DNA of 64,000 nucleotides, taken from Lumbricus rubellus (Eukaryota; Annelida; Clitellata; Crassiclitellata; Lumbricidae). The position numbers were made by a program, and so were the translations under genes. Below the pieces are notes generated by a model that searched no databases, was not told the origin of the DNA, and saw only the letters and a program-made list of their open reading frames with translations. The stretch spans positions 47,376,147 through 47,440,146 of the forward strand of contig OX243812.1 of the NCBI GenBank assembly GCA_945859605.1, given 5' to 3'. Every line of letters begins with the position of its first letter. The stretch's first letter is position 1. Shown in pieces: positions 1 through 11,904 of the stretch.

Positions 1-1340
1 AATTTGGTGGGGCATTTGCCCTCTAGACCCCATCTCCTACGCCTATGCCTACGACATGCGCACTTTTCGTGTGAGCCTATAAAATTGTTTGTTTTGTTTA
101 CTGAAAAAGTTTGATTTACGGGTAGGCCCTATATTTCTTTAACTAAACACTATGACGCGTGAGAAAACCGGTCATGGAAAACAGTGCTCAATCTAGGCAC
201 CTCTATGGAAGTTCCCCAGAAATTACTTTCCGCCATAGAACATTTTGACAGAATGGTAATACTTTTTAGCTATACTATATTATTTTTGCATCACATGAAC
301 TGTTATAATATACCATGATAAAGATTACGACTATGTGATTATAATAGTATTATTTGCTATTTGAATAAATGACACAATCAAAATTATTATAATGGATTTG
401 ATTTAATATTAATACTTGTGCAAATACTAATTTTGCAACTAGGCTAAATGGCTTCTCTCCAGTGTTATGTTTCAAATTTCAGACTCAAATTTCAAAATGT
501 TTTGTTTCCTTGAACACTTAGTAAAAAGCATCATTATTACGTAAGCCTACATTGTATTTTCATTCTATTGCATTGTATTCTACCCATAAATTTATGTAAC
601 GCCTCTCGCAGTGCACACTGATCAGGAGCGCTAAGCACATGGCTACCCAATTTTGGCATTTTGGTAGTTCCTGCTTGGTTTGTGTACCATATGTAACAAT
701 TTATGCTAATTGTATCTTGGTCAGCAATTCAGACCGTCTTGGGCAATACATTGACTTGCAACAAATAGGGTATACATAGGCTAAGCCGCTATAGGCCTAA
801 GTTTACTTCAGCAATAATATTATTCATTGTCATTATTATCCATTACCAGCAGAACTGAGTTGCTGAACTTGATAAAATAAAGAAATTATTGTACTTTAAA
901 ATATATTTATCGAAATCTCAAACCGCTCTGTTATCAACTAGACTACATTACAATGTGGATTGTGGAAGCTCCCCAAAAATTATCATTGTAAGCATAAGCC
1001 TATTTATTAAGTCCTAGACCACTCTTTTCAGCAATCCCTTCACTGAAATATAGGCCTTTGTGAAAATGACAGCTTAAAGAGCGTGAAGAGGCGCTATACA
1101 AAATTTCTGAAATTTCTTAAATAAATAAAGTGCTGAAATTGCAATGTGGAAATAGAAAAAATTCTTATGGGGAGGGCGCATCCCTCCACAAACCTTGCCC
1201 ATCTCAGAAACCTTCATTCCCCAGAGGAATGGTCCAGATAACATATTGTCTGGCCCAGAAAGAGGGGGGGGAAGAAGATGGATTGAGCCCAGCTGCTTAG
1301 GGGGGATAGAAGCCCCTGTATACATGTATAGCTGCTGACA
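1..1340. other. No gene seen; AT-rich intergenic DNA
   Basis: No ORF with recognisable coding character. The stretch is AT-rich, with occasional GCGCCTCTC / AGGCGCT words near 600 and 1085. Similar words occur near 15110, 15250 and 51010, which may mean old SINE fragments. Nothing else is supported. Confidence 0.5.
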
Positions 1341-2050
1341 GTGATCCGGGTTTTTGAAGTAGGTAGGTCTATGTCTGCCGAGCCTCATCTCATTCATATA
1401 GTTGAAATTGAACGATCTTCTAGAGACTTAGGTTTGTCGAAAGCAAAAGCAGAACAACTGGAATCAAGACTGGAGTTTGCTGTCACCAAGTATTGGACAG
1501 AAATCGGTCCAACAAATATTTCTGACTTCTCTTCACTTAAAGCTGGAACTGAAAAAAATGTTGGTAAAAGCCATGCACAAAGATGGCGAAGGTTTTCTTT
1601 ATCTGCAACAAAAATTCCCAAGAAAGAGTGATGCCAAGATCAGATAATGACATTTTTGTGGCTCTACAGACCAGACACATCATCAATGACAAGCAGTTTG
1701 AACATCTGTTGGAGGGACCAGAGACCATCGCCTGGTAGCACTGAAGGATGTTGTTGAGACTTTTCTTGGTAACTTTAGAACTCTAAATTAGGCCTACCTT
1801 AAACTGAGTGACAAAATCTTACAGCATACTGACATGAAATGCAACATGTCACTTAAGATTCGCATCTTGCATTTCCACTTGAACGTCTTCCCAAGTTCCC
1901 CACAAATTTAGCGATAAACACCAGGAAATTGCCACAGTTGAAAAACGGTATAAGGGAAACTGGAATCCAACAGTGTTGTCTGACAATTGTTGGACACTGT
2001 AGCGAGATGTGCAGACAAAGAATACAAACGAAAATCAGCATCAAGGTAAT
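1341..2050 (+). pseudogene. Decayed transposon-associated ORF
   Basis: A 96-codon ORF (to 1631) contains the phrase DLGLSKAKAEQLESRL. About 200 bases further on, another frame reads MSLKIRILHFHLNVFP, and later a CWTL-like stretch is broken by stops. I associate these phrases with a large, common transposon-linked invertebrate protein of unknown function in which they occur in this order. The frame changes, stops and lost middle show a dead copy. The family assignment is from memory of the phrases and not from a search, so confidence is low. Confidence 0.35.
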
Positions 2051-2419
2051 TTAGACCTATGGAACTTTAGCAGGAACCTTTATACATTGTACATGTGCAA
2101 CTGAACAGGAAATAACTATTAAAACCTTTAATTTATTGTTTCTCAACATTTCTAAGAGATACAGTCATCTTCAGCACCCAATATTATGAGGAAGAACTAT
2201 TCTAAAGATTTGTTTTCCAATTAAATTAAATTATGGTATTTTGCAAATGTATGCAATAAAAGAGCATTTCAGTTAAAATCTTGCATGCCGTTTTTCTCAA
2301 TAACCTCACGTGATACAAACATTCTAAGAACACCATCGTCTTCAGCAGTCAAATTTTTTTGTGGCAAAAAGTTACAATTTGTTGTCCAGTGATATTTTTG
2401 TAGCAAACACCATTGCAAC

Positions 2420-2485
2420 TCACACACAAACACACGCACATACACACACAGACACATACACACATATATATATATATATATAAAT
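2420..2485. repeat. CA/TA microsatellite
   Basis: Runs of CACA with interruptions pass directly into a TATATA run. Short ORFs through it are artefacts of the repeat. Confidence 0.85.
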
Positions 2486-2689
2486 AAATTAAATATACAT
2501 CGGCGGAGATTTGGTCTAGAAGTTGGTAAGGACGAAGGACGCTCGCCAATGCGCGACATTAAAGGTTTTCCATTTCCGCCGACCAAAGTTTTTCACGACC
2601 TTTTTTGGTCGAATTCTCCGTAGGCTAATATCGTGCCATTTTCTCTGTCAAATAACCTGATCACTTCTTTTGGTGCTAGGACAAAATTT

Positions 2690-2945
2690 CCCCGGACAAA
2701 ATGTCCCGGACAAAATGTCCCGGAAAAAGTGTCCCTGGACAAAAAGTCCCCGGACAAAATGTCCCCGAAAAAAAGTCCCCGGATAAAATGTCCCTGGACA
2801 ATAAGTCCCCGGACAAAATGTTCCTGGACAAAACGTCCCCGGATAAAATGTCCCCGGATAATTTGTCCCGGGACAAAAAGTCCCCGGACAAAAAGTCCCC
2901 GGATAAAGATGTTCCCGGACAAAATGTCCCTTGACAAATAGTCCC
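2690..2945. repeat. Tandem array, about 15-bp quasi-palindromic unit
   Basis: About 15 copies of a unit close to GGACAAAATGTCCCC. Each unit is partly self-complementary (GGGACA pairs with TGTCCC). Open frames on both strands over the array come from the repeat and are not genes. It resembles the arrays near 13.8, 36.0 and 50.4 kb in size and in the GACAA core. Confidence 0.85.
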
Positions 2946-3164
2946 TTTGAAGAACATAAACTCGCACGTTATTTCACGAGTTCCTCTGTATTTTGACAAC
3001 AGTTATTTGTGCCAGAAAGACTTATTGTCAGTATTAATAGATCTATAAACCTTCTATTTAGTCCCTTAGCTTTTCTAAATGTTTTAATCTAAAGAAATTC
3101 CGATCAAACAAGTGGCATGATTGGAAACTTGCAAAATTAGCGAATACATAATAAAATAAAATAC

Positions 3165-3425
3165 CCTACCCTTCTCCCTCTCCCAGTCTCATCTCCCTCC
3201 CTTACTCCATCCATCTATCCCTCCGTCCATTCCTCTGCCTCCCTGCATCTCTCCCTCCTCCATCCCTCCCCTGCGCTCCTTCCCCTCCCTCTTCGTCCCG
3301 CTTCCTCCCCTCCTTTCCTCCCTCACACCGAGGCTGAAGGAAGGAGGGTGGGAAGAGAGAAAGGGAAGGAAGGGAGGGGAGGAGGGAGACAGAGGGACGG
3401 ACGGACGGAGGGAGGGAGGTATGCA
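3165..3425. repeat. Polypyrimidine tract followed by polypurine tract
   Basis: Roughly 160 bases of CCCTCC/TCCAT-rich sequence are followed by about 95 bases of GGGAGG/GAAGG-rich sequence. The two halves are broadly complementary and could form a hairpin or triplex-prone region. No gene. Confidence 0.75.
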
Positions 3426-3439
3426 TATATAACTATATT

Positions 3440-3546
3440 CGGAATAGTGGACCTTCGGAATAGTGGACCTTCGGAATAGTGGACCTTCGGAATAGTGGAC
3501 CTTCGGAATAGTGGACCTTCGGAATAGTGGACCCTCGGAATAGTTG
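3440..3546. repeat. 16-bp tandem array GGAATAGTGGACCTTC
   Basis: Six and a half near-identical 16-bp units directly after a TATATAAC stretch. The last units carry single changes. No gene. Confidence 0.9.
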
Positions 3547-4009
3547 GCCGTTACCACGTAGGTTAGCCAAATTGAACCAAGGCATTTTAAAACATGATGA
3601 TGTTATTATAGGTCGCTTCAAGTTTTCTCTTGTCAAAGCACGCTGAGCATAAAATTTGAAAAATATGCCCATTTGGCACTGACCGCGAAATTTTATGGCG
3701 AAATCAGGTAAGACAAGAAAAATACAACAAAAAGAAATAAATTAATCAGGATGGCATCGGCGGTGCGCCGAAAAATTGTCGGCGGCGGCGGCGCATCTAT
3801 CAACAAAAATCGGTTCCATGACACTTAATCCCGCGACACTTAAGACCGCGACAGTTGGTACCGGACTGTCCGGACAGTTAATCCCGCGACACTTAATCCC
3901 GCGCAGTGGCGGCGCCAGGGGGGCTGGGGGGGCTTAGCCCCCCCCTATCGGCGGCTCAGCCCCCCCAAAACTAAACGAGAAAATTTTCTACACCTGCTTA
4001 TTTCTTTGC

Positions 4010-4970
4010 TTTGGGGGCTAAAAATCTGCCCCAGACTCCATTGTTTTCATGATTTTATCATGCATAACTGTAAAAAAAAGAGCCCAAAAGGGCTCCAATT
4101 GAGGTCAACAGAGCTAAAAATGCGTTGGTGGCTGGGGCTCCGCCCCAGACCCCGTTGTTTTCATGACTTTAGAATGCATAAACAACTGTCAAAAAAGAGC
4201 TTATAAAGAGCTCCAATTGTGGTCAACAGAGCTAACAATTCGTTGGTGGCTGGGGCTTCGCCCCAGAGCCCGTTGTTTTCATGATTTTATCATGCATAAA
4301 TAGCTGTCAAAAAAGAGCCTTTTTAAGGCTCCAGTTGAGGTCAACAGAGCTGAAAAAAATGCGTTGGTGGCTGGGGCTCTGCCCCCAGACTCCGTTCTTT
4401 TCATGATTTTATAATGCATGAACAGCTGTCAAAAAGAGCCTAAAAGGGCTCCAATTGAGGTCAACAGAGCTAAAAATGCGTTGGTGGCTGGGGCTTCGCC
4501 CCAGACCCCATTGTTTTCATGATTTTGTCATGCATAAATAGCTGTCAAAAAAAGAGCATTTTAAAGGCTCCAGTTGAGGTCAACAGAGCTTTAAAAAAAT
4601 GCGTTGGTGGCTGGGGCTCTGCCCCAGACCCCGCTGTTTTCATGACTTTAGAATGCATAAACAGCTGTCAAAAGAGCCTACAAAGAGCTCCAATTGAGGT
4701 CAACAAGGCTAACAATTCGTTGGTGGCTGGGGCTTCGCCCCAGACCCCGTTGTTTTCATGACTTTAAAATTCATAAACAGCTGTCAAAAAAGAGCCTAAA
4801 AGGGCTCCATTTGAGGTCAACAGAGCTAAAAATGCGTTGGTGGCTGGGGCTCCGCAAAGACCCCGTTGTTTTCATGATTTTATCATGCATAATTAGCTAT
4901 TAAAAAAGAGCCTTAAAAGGACTACAGTTGAGGTCAACAGAGCTCAAAAATGCCTTGGTGGCAAAAAGCT
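4010..4970. repeat. About 118-bp satellite, eight copies
   Basis: The phrase GCGTTGGTGGCTGGGGCT recurs near 4122, 4240, 4361, 4478, 4601, 4718, 4834 and 4951, which gives a 117-123 bp unit. Each unit has a run such as AAAAAGAGCCT and the phrase GAGGTCAACAGAGC. One diverged unit recurs near 8700-8810 within the same transposon. Short ORFs over the satellite are artefacts. Confidence 0.85.
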
Positions 4971-5180
4971 GAAAATGTCTAAAACGGCTTACTTCGTATA
5001 ATAAGGAAACTAGACAATGACCAACAGCAACGAAATCAACTATATTATCATAGTGTAGATGCTTATGCCATTGGCGGCACGAGGGGAGGGGTTAGGGGCT
5101 AAGCCCCTAAATGTGACTCAACCTCATCCCAAAGCAAAAAGCATTGAATGTCCATGTATCGGCTTAAAAGTTTTTATTAA

Positions 5181-6951
5181 CCCATTAGTGCCTAGTGTTC
5201 CACTTGTGAAACATTCCACTAAAAGTGGTGGTCACGACCTGTACCTTGTTTTTTGTTCTTGTATGCAACATATATTGTCGGTCTATGTTGGTGTGTATAG
5301 TTTCATCCGTGGTTTACCAAGTTGAGCGATAAACAAGTGTTTTCTCAAATTTTGTAAGTATGTAAACGTTCAATTATAAAATGTCATTTGTTTCAATGGC
5401 GGGAAAAAAGATGTGAGCTATCCACAACTGTAAGATTTGTTTTAATTTGATGTTTCCTGTTTTATGAGCACTCTCCATTCAGCATATATTGATTTACAAC
5501 CACTAGTTTTATACAAACACCCCATGTCTGACATGTTCCACAAGTGGGCACTTGCAATACCTTTTTTGTTTACAATTAGGTCCAGTGTATGTATGCATGT
5601 ACCTGTATGTCAGTATGTATATCAGCATGTATGCATGTAAGTATGTGTGTGCGTATGTATGTACGTATGTATGCAAGTATGTGTGTAGGTTTTTTATGCA
5701 AGTATGTATGATTGTAAGTATGCATGTATGTATGTAAGGACGTATGTAAGTACGTATGTATGTATGTATCTATGCAAGTAAGTGTGTAAGTTTGTTTGTA
5801 TGTATGTATGTATGTATGTATGTATGTATGTATGTATGTATGTATGTATGTATGTATGTATGTATGTATGTATGTATGTATGTATGTATGTATGTATGTA
5901 CGTACGCACGTATGTATGCATGTGCGTATGTACGCAGGTACGTATGTACTTACGTACGTTATGAATGTATGTTTATGCTTAGTACACAATTATATGCATG
6001 TATGTATGTATGAATACATAAATACATATATAAACACGTATGTAAATACATAATTAGGCCTACTTGCATACATACATACCTACCTACCTACCTACATACA
6101 TACATACATGCATACATACATACATTACATTACATACATGCAAGCTTATACATGCATACATACATAAACTGGCCCCAAATGTGAACAGACGGGAGGGGTA
6201 ATGGCAGGGGGTAATGTCCTATGAGGGTACTGGTCGGGGGTGGGGCAATGGCAAGAGGGTAATGGCAGGGGGTAATGGCAGGGGGTTATGGCATGGTAAT
6301 TGGCCGGGGGGTAATGTTCTGATACCATCAACTGATGGATACTGCTGTCAACAGCCAGAACCGCTGCACAGTTTGCTAGAAGAACACGAAACGTGGCTGC
6401 GGTAAATGTCGCATCAATTTGCATGACACTTGCTTCATGATTTTCCATAGCAACTAGACTTATAGCTTGTTTCAGTCATGACATTGCTATGAAAACAGTG
6501 TAGTTAGCAGTATTATTGAACAGCAGCAGCCAGAACCGCTGCAAAGTTTGCAAGAAGAACACGAAACGTGGTTGCGGTATATGTCGCATCAATTTGCATG
6601 ACACTTGCTTCATAATTTTCCATAGCAACTACATGTAGACCTAGGGCCTATTATCTTGTTACAGTCGTGACATAGCTATGAAAACAGTGTAATTAGCAGT
6701 ATTATTGAACATCTATAATATACTCTGTTGTGATCCTAAACAATTTTGATGAATGCGATGTTGAAATTGCATATAACAAATAATGGGTATTGCATGTGCC
6801 CAATGTTCCACAAGTGGAACATGATTTCAAAGCCATATTAGGACAAAACTGTAGCAACCCATTCAAAACTGAAGCTATTTTTCGTGTTCTGGCATGGGAT
6901 TTTACCTTAAATTGTGTTTGAGATCCATAAAAAAAGTTGGGCATTAATGGG
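5181..6951. mobile_element. piggyBac-type non-autonomous element, TTAA target
   Basis: The ends are CCCATTAGTGCC and its inverted partner GGCATTAATGGG. Each is flanked by TTAA (5177-5180 and 6952-6955), the piggyBac target signature. A second inverted pair inside, GTTCCACTTGTG and CACAAGTGGAAC, strengthens the assignment. No transposase ORF is present. The middle is filled by a GTAT/ATAC microsatellite and a GGGGTAATGGCA-rich stretch (6185-6325). Confidence 0.6.
5585..6165. repeat. (GTAT)n microsatellite with inverted ATAC part
   Basis: A long TATG repeat, purest at 5800-5900, is followed by ATAC/TACC repeats in the opposite sense at about 6065-6140. The long open frames reading repeated YVCM or HTYI are artefacts of the 4-bp unit. 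Confidence 0.95.
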
Positions 6952-7099
6952 TTAACTTATCTTTCGGACCTCAACTGCGGCGGACGGTCATACATCGACT
7001 CACATGTGAGACATCAATTGTGACTGGGCTCTACTCCCGGACATCGACTCTCTCTGCGACTCAATATTAGCAATTTAGCATGCACACAGTCCTCTTATT

Positions 7100-7515
7100 T
7101 ATACCATAATGGAGCTACAGGGAACAGAGGGCTGAGGTCCGGGCCGGTCTGAGGTCCGAACCGGTCTGGCGGGGAAAGAGGCAGAGGTCCGCGATGGCGG
7201 GGCAGGGGTTTGAGGTACCGACCGGTCTGTGGTCCGGACGGGTCTGGAAGAGGACTGGAGGGTTTGAACGGGCGGGAGAAGGGGCTGAGATCCGGACCAG
7301 TCTGAGCCCGGGCTAGCGGGGAAAGGGGCTGAGGTCTGCGCGGGGGCAAGGGAACAGAGGTCCGGACCGGTGTGAGTCTGGGCGGGCTGTGGAAGGGGCT
7401 GAGGTTCGGCCCGGTGTGAGTCCAGGCTGGCGGAGAAAGGGGCTGAGGTTTGGTCCGGTGTGAGTCCGGGTTGGCGGGAGAAAGGTATTGAATCCGGGTT
7501 GGCGGAGGAAGGGGC
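7100..7515. repeat. Minisatellite, roughly 50-60 bp imperfect unit
   Basis: Imperfect repeats built around GGGCTGAGGTCCGGACCGGT and GTCCGGGCTGGCGG. They are GC-rich compared with the surroundings. Open frames here are low complexity and not credible genes. Confidence 0.7.
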
Positions 7516-9866
7516 TGAGATTCACAAGGTCAGCAATTTCGAATTTCGCTACAATAGCGCGTCGATGCTTATGCTAATAGAATGCGCCGGAGACCGTGAT
7601 GAGGTTATGTGCATTGTGCACCATGTCCGGCCCGCCGGCCTCTTGAGGGGCTACGCCGGTAGTCCTACACAACAGTTACTATAGGCCTACATTGGGAAAT
7701 GGGGTGTTCATTTAGCACCAGCAGTCATGGGCGGAGACTTGGGGGTCAGAGGACGATCCACGAGACCCCGAAGTTTGTGATTGTGTACGAAGATGCTGCT
7801 CCCCCAATATTTCAAAAATATCTAAAAAATGTCATTGTAAATTTCTATAGAGTGTTATCTACTGTTTATCCATCACGACGAATTTTGCTAGGACGACAGC
7901 AAAAATGGTATACCCTTGCAGTGTGGAATTCAATAATTTATACAACATGGAGTAACATTATTGAACTCATAAACCATTTCTTTCAGCAATTAAATAACTT
8001 TGAGAAATTTGTTGAGATTACAGCTTAAAATGTTACCACCAAAGTGCTGATATCCAAAAATTTAATAATGGCCTACAAGGAGTCACTTTGAAAGTCATAA
8101 TCTACAACTTTCAGGCTTTCAGCATTGAAATTATGAGCTATTTTGTAAAAATGACAGCCCAAAATGATATTATTGCATCATGGAAATTCTTTTATTTTCC
8201 ATGACTTTAGGGCCTGAAAAAAGCTCCTGTCGATGTCAACAGCGAAAAACGCGCTGGTTTCTCGGGCTCCGCCCCAGACCCCACTGGGGGGAGCTTACGA
8301 CGCTCACCCAGACCCCCTAGTCGGTGTGAGCTTCGTGCATTCGGCACTCGCAGCTTCGGATCTCCGGCGCATGCAAAATTATCGTCCTTAAGGAAAATAT
8401 TGTACTTGCGTTTCTAGGAGGAAGAGCTTGGGGGTTTCAGCCCCCAAACCTGAAATCCTGGTGCCGCCGCTGGTTGTACCCGTAAAATCCCCTACATATG
8501 ACATGCCCCTAGGGTTTTTATATATAGTAGGCCTACCCATATGATAGTATATACATATAAACTTGTTAGGCTATATAGGCCAAAACGTTTAACTTCTGTG
8601 ATTATAGTAAAGAATAAGCCCATTTTCTTTTACAATAAAATGCTGACATTCTTATACTGGTAGCTGCGGCTCTGCAAAACGACTTCTTATTTAAGTTTTC
8701 AAGATTTTATCATTCATAAATAGCTGGCAAAAAGAGCCTAAAAAGGGCTCAGGTTGAGGTCAACAGAGCTAAAAATGCGTTGGCGGCTGGGGCTCCGCCC
8801 CAGACCCCGCTGGGGGAGCTTACGACGCTCCCCCAGACCCCCTAGTCGGTAAGGGCTTCGTGCCTTTGGCACTCGCAGCTTCGCGCCTTCGGCGCTTCAT
8901 AAAATTTCTTTAATTGGGCTTGGGGCTTCAGCCCCCCCAAACCTGAAATCCTGGCGCCGCCACTGATCCCGCGACCATTTAATCCCGCGACAGTTAATCC
9001 TGGCGACATTTAATCCCGGCGACACTTAATCCCGCGACCAATTCATCCCGCGACAGTTAATCCCGGCGACATTTAATCCCGCGACACTTAATACCGGGAA
9101 AGTAAAATAACATTTTAAAACAGTTAAATTCAAAAAAGCAATATTCACAGCAATTGGTCTATTCACTATTGTTAAAAAGTTAAGCCTTCGCAGTTTAATA
9201 TTATAAAACCAGGAAAATTCGATAAAAACGATATTTAGGCTACAGCAGTATTTCTGCATGTTTTTTCATAAAAAGAACTCCGTTGGCATTGTCGCAATGT
9301 TTAATGTATTCGTAATTTCCATGTGTCAGAGTTTGTTTGCCTTTGCTACTGCAGCCGAAATTCGCATCCATATCATTGCCCTATAGTAGACTGAACTTCG
9401 AAAATCCTGTTTAAAATCCTTTATAATGATCGTTTTATGTAAAGATGCACTACAGAAAACCTGAACAGAGATGTAGGCATACCTAATTGGCTATGTGGAC
9501 AACAATAGTCGTACAAATATTCGTAGCCTACTCATGTGTGTACAGGTAGGCCTATTAAGTGTCGCGGTATCAAATGTCGCGGGATTAACTGTCGCCGGGA
9601 TTAAATTTCGTCGGGATTAACTGTCGCGGGATTAACTGACGCGGGATTAAATGTCGCCGGGATTAAGTGTCCGTATTAACTGTCGCGGTATTAAGTGTCG
9701 CGGGATTAAATGTCGTGCTACCCAAAAATCGGCTCGGCGGCACTAAAGAAATGTCAGCGGCGACGGCGGGGCACGGCCAGCGCATAGCTCTGATTCGCAC
9801 ACGCAAAAGTTTAATATCTATGTTGAAGCATTTTCGGATACGAAGTTGAAGTATAATGTCACGAAC

Positions 9867-10055
9867 TTGATATATGTGATGCAAGGAAGGTCTTTAGAGC
9901 ATTGTTCTCCTTTTTGCTGCCGATGTCAACCAAGCGAGATCCAAGGCCAAACTTCTCGCAAGCCTTTGCTGCCGAAGTCCAATTGTGACCTTCAAAGATA
10001 ACTTTATAACAACTTTTCGCCGACGGCAGGTAGATGAAACCACGAGGGCAGGAAT
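9867..10055 (-). CDS. C-type lectin-like domain, single exon (partial host gene)
   Basis: The minus strand encodes about 63 residues beginning SCPRGFIYLPSAKSCYKV and running through NWTSAAKACEKFG to LVDIGSKKENN. This is the N-terminal half of a C-type lectin domain: paired cysteines C-P-x-G, C-Y-K, the W-x-x-A-x-x-x-C helix, then the L-V-x-I-x-S-x-x-E-N core. A good splice acceptor (TGCTGTTTCAG) lies at 10056-10066. The exon appears to end before GT at about 9865-9866, a weak donor. The calcium-binding C-terminal half is not in the nearby sequence and would be in a further exon to the left, perhaps beyond the repeats. This is the only credible host gene fragment in the window. Confidence 0.7.
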
Positions 10056-10454
10056 CTGAAACAGCATTTTTATACTTTGCAAAAGCTACATATTTCATAA
10101 GAACAATAATTATTGATTAATTTAAGATTTTCTTACTTAGCCTACCGGGTATAGATAAGGTTGTGTCCGGATCCAAATCGATTTGCAAAAGATCAGGATG
10201 AAGGATGATTAGAATGAGAAATTCTCAACTGCACAGTAATTATAATTATCATTCATGAGCAATTATGCTAGTATATAGGCATAGGCCTTATTAGCATGCC
10301 TACAGACTTTACTATGTGCAATAATTTTCATGTTGAACATGTAAGAATTGCAATTTTGATTTTTTTAAATAAACACACTGCGAGGATCCAAAAACAAACA
10401 ATGTTATGCTGATGAAATTTGGGAACATCTGTCGTTATTCCGAGGGGTCATTAA

Positions 10455-11428
10455 CCCTCGGGCTACCAGGGGGGTGGTATCCACCCCCCCTAGGTTTTTC
10501 CAAAATAAAACTTTTTCCGTTTGGAATAAAATTTTGACGTTTTAGGTAGCTGTAGAGGATTCATTTGCACACATTTTGAGCTAGAATGTGTGATGATATA
10601 CCATACCATTCAAAAGTTATACCCGATATACCCGAGGCACCAGGGAAGGGGTGGATACCACCCCCCTTAGATTATCGGCTGTATCTTATCCGTCCTTTGA
10701 CATGAAGAGACACAAATTACACCATTCTGTAGAGGGAATGTGGGGCTACATTTTGGTGGTCACGCAGTTGTCTTTTGACAACCGGAAGTGCTCAAAATAA
10801 ATTAAAATATATAAAAAAGTGTTTTATTTTCATAAAATTTTCATGTTTTTCCTATTAAAAATTAGTCATAATTTATTTTTTAAGAGAAATAAATTATGCC
10901 ATTCTATAGAGGGCATTTAGGGCTATTTTTTGATACTAATTAATTTGATATTTGATGACCGGAAGTGCTCAAATAAATTTAAATATGTGAAAATGTCAGT
11001 TTTTTGTACAACGCAAACCGATAAGTCTGCGTAAACGTTTTTCGGCAGCTAATACATGTTTTTCCTTTTTATTGTGATTAAAACTATCTTATTACTAGTT
11101 TTTATAGTTGGATATTGGACTTTATTATTTGTAACGATTTTTAAATAAATAAATTATGTTTAAAACACACAGAATTTAATATTTTGCTTATGCGAAAGTA
11201 TACATTTTGTGGAATCGACGGGTGCCTACGGAAAAAAAATTCATAACTTCGGGGTGCTTTCATATATTTTAAACCTAAATATACCATTTTGTGCAGAAAT
11301 GAATGCTGAATCCATTGGTATATTACAAGTTATGATATCTCAAACCAAACCCAAAATCCAGGGGGGGGGGGGTGGTAACCACCCCCCTTGGTAGTCAGTG
11401 TTACAAAAAAAGCTTGGTAGCCTGAGGG
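10455..11428. mobile_element. piggyBac-type MITE, TTAA target
   Basis: Inverted ends CCCTCGGGCTACCAGG and CCTTGGTAGTC...GGTAGCCTGAGGG are each flanked by TTAA (10451-10454, 11429-11432). Sub-terminal GGGGGGTGGT / ACCACCCCCC tracts are also inverted, and a CCCGAGGCACC...GGTGGATACCACC segment repeats them internally. No transposase ORF. Confidence 0.65.
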
Positions 11429-11904
11429 TTAACTCCTGAGCTAGGATTGTTTAGTCTATAACACACTTAAGCTATTAAAATCGGACGTAGAATGCTTTTT
11501 GCAACGATGCGAATGTAAGAACTATATAAATTGGCATACAATAGATATAATTTGCATAAATAGGCTATGCGTAAGCGAGTTACTTGTGGGCATTGGGACT
11601 TGAAGTATGTCGATCGAAAAGGCGAAAGGGTATCTCCGTCTTAGGCAGCTCTCCAGATATCGTCAAAAAATCTCAATATGTAACACACTCTCAATGGGGT
11701 AGAGAAACTTCACCTGCCAAATAGGTTCAAATTCTCAGTTTTCATATCTTAACCTTAGGCCTACCTCGTAGGTTTTTGTCGATCTCAAAACTTTTTTCGG
11801 TATGGAGTACAAATTTGACCTTCTACGTAACTCTAGGGTGTTCATTTACACCCATTTTTGAGGAAACATGTGAGATAATATCTCACACCGTTCAAAAGTT
11901 GGTT

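Larger units (their letters stand above)
3904..8965. mobile_element. hAT-type DNA transposon or composite, 5.06 kb
   Basis: The ends are inverted repeats starting CAGTGGCGGCGCCAGG, followed inside by C/G-rich runs. They are flanked by ATCCCGCG on both sides (3896-3903 and 8966-8973), an 8-bp duplication typical of hAT. Because the target array itself repeats ATCCCGCG, the duplication could partly be coincidence. No hAT transposase ORF remains. A second right-end-like stretch at about 8270-8475 suggests nested or duplicated copies. Confidence 0.6.
3815..9725. mobile_element. Fold-back element with tandem-repeat inverted arms, split by a hAT insertion
   Basis: The left arm (3815-3903, continued at 8966-9100) is an array of a 15-17 bp unit, GCGACAGTTAATCCC and variants. 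The right arm (about 9555-9725) holds the same unit inverted, GCGGGATTAACTGTC. Between the arms, outside the insertion, is about 450 bp of AT-rich filler. Inverted arms built of short tandem repeats are the hallmark of fold-back elements. The superfamily assignment is inference; no transposase is seen here. Confidence 0.55.

Noticed and set aside
2593..2999. Four overlapping ORFs with KCPGQNVPDKMSP or LSGDILSGD-like repeats
   Set aside because: Products of the 15-bp tandem array.
5552..6053. Long open frames on both strands over the GTAT repeat
   Set aside because: All residues follow the 4-bp unit (YVCM, HTYI); simple-sequence artefact.
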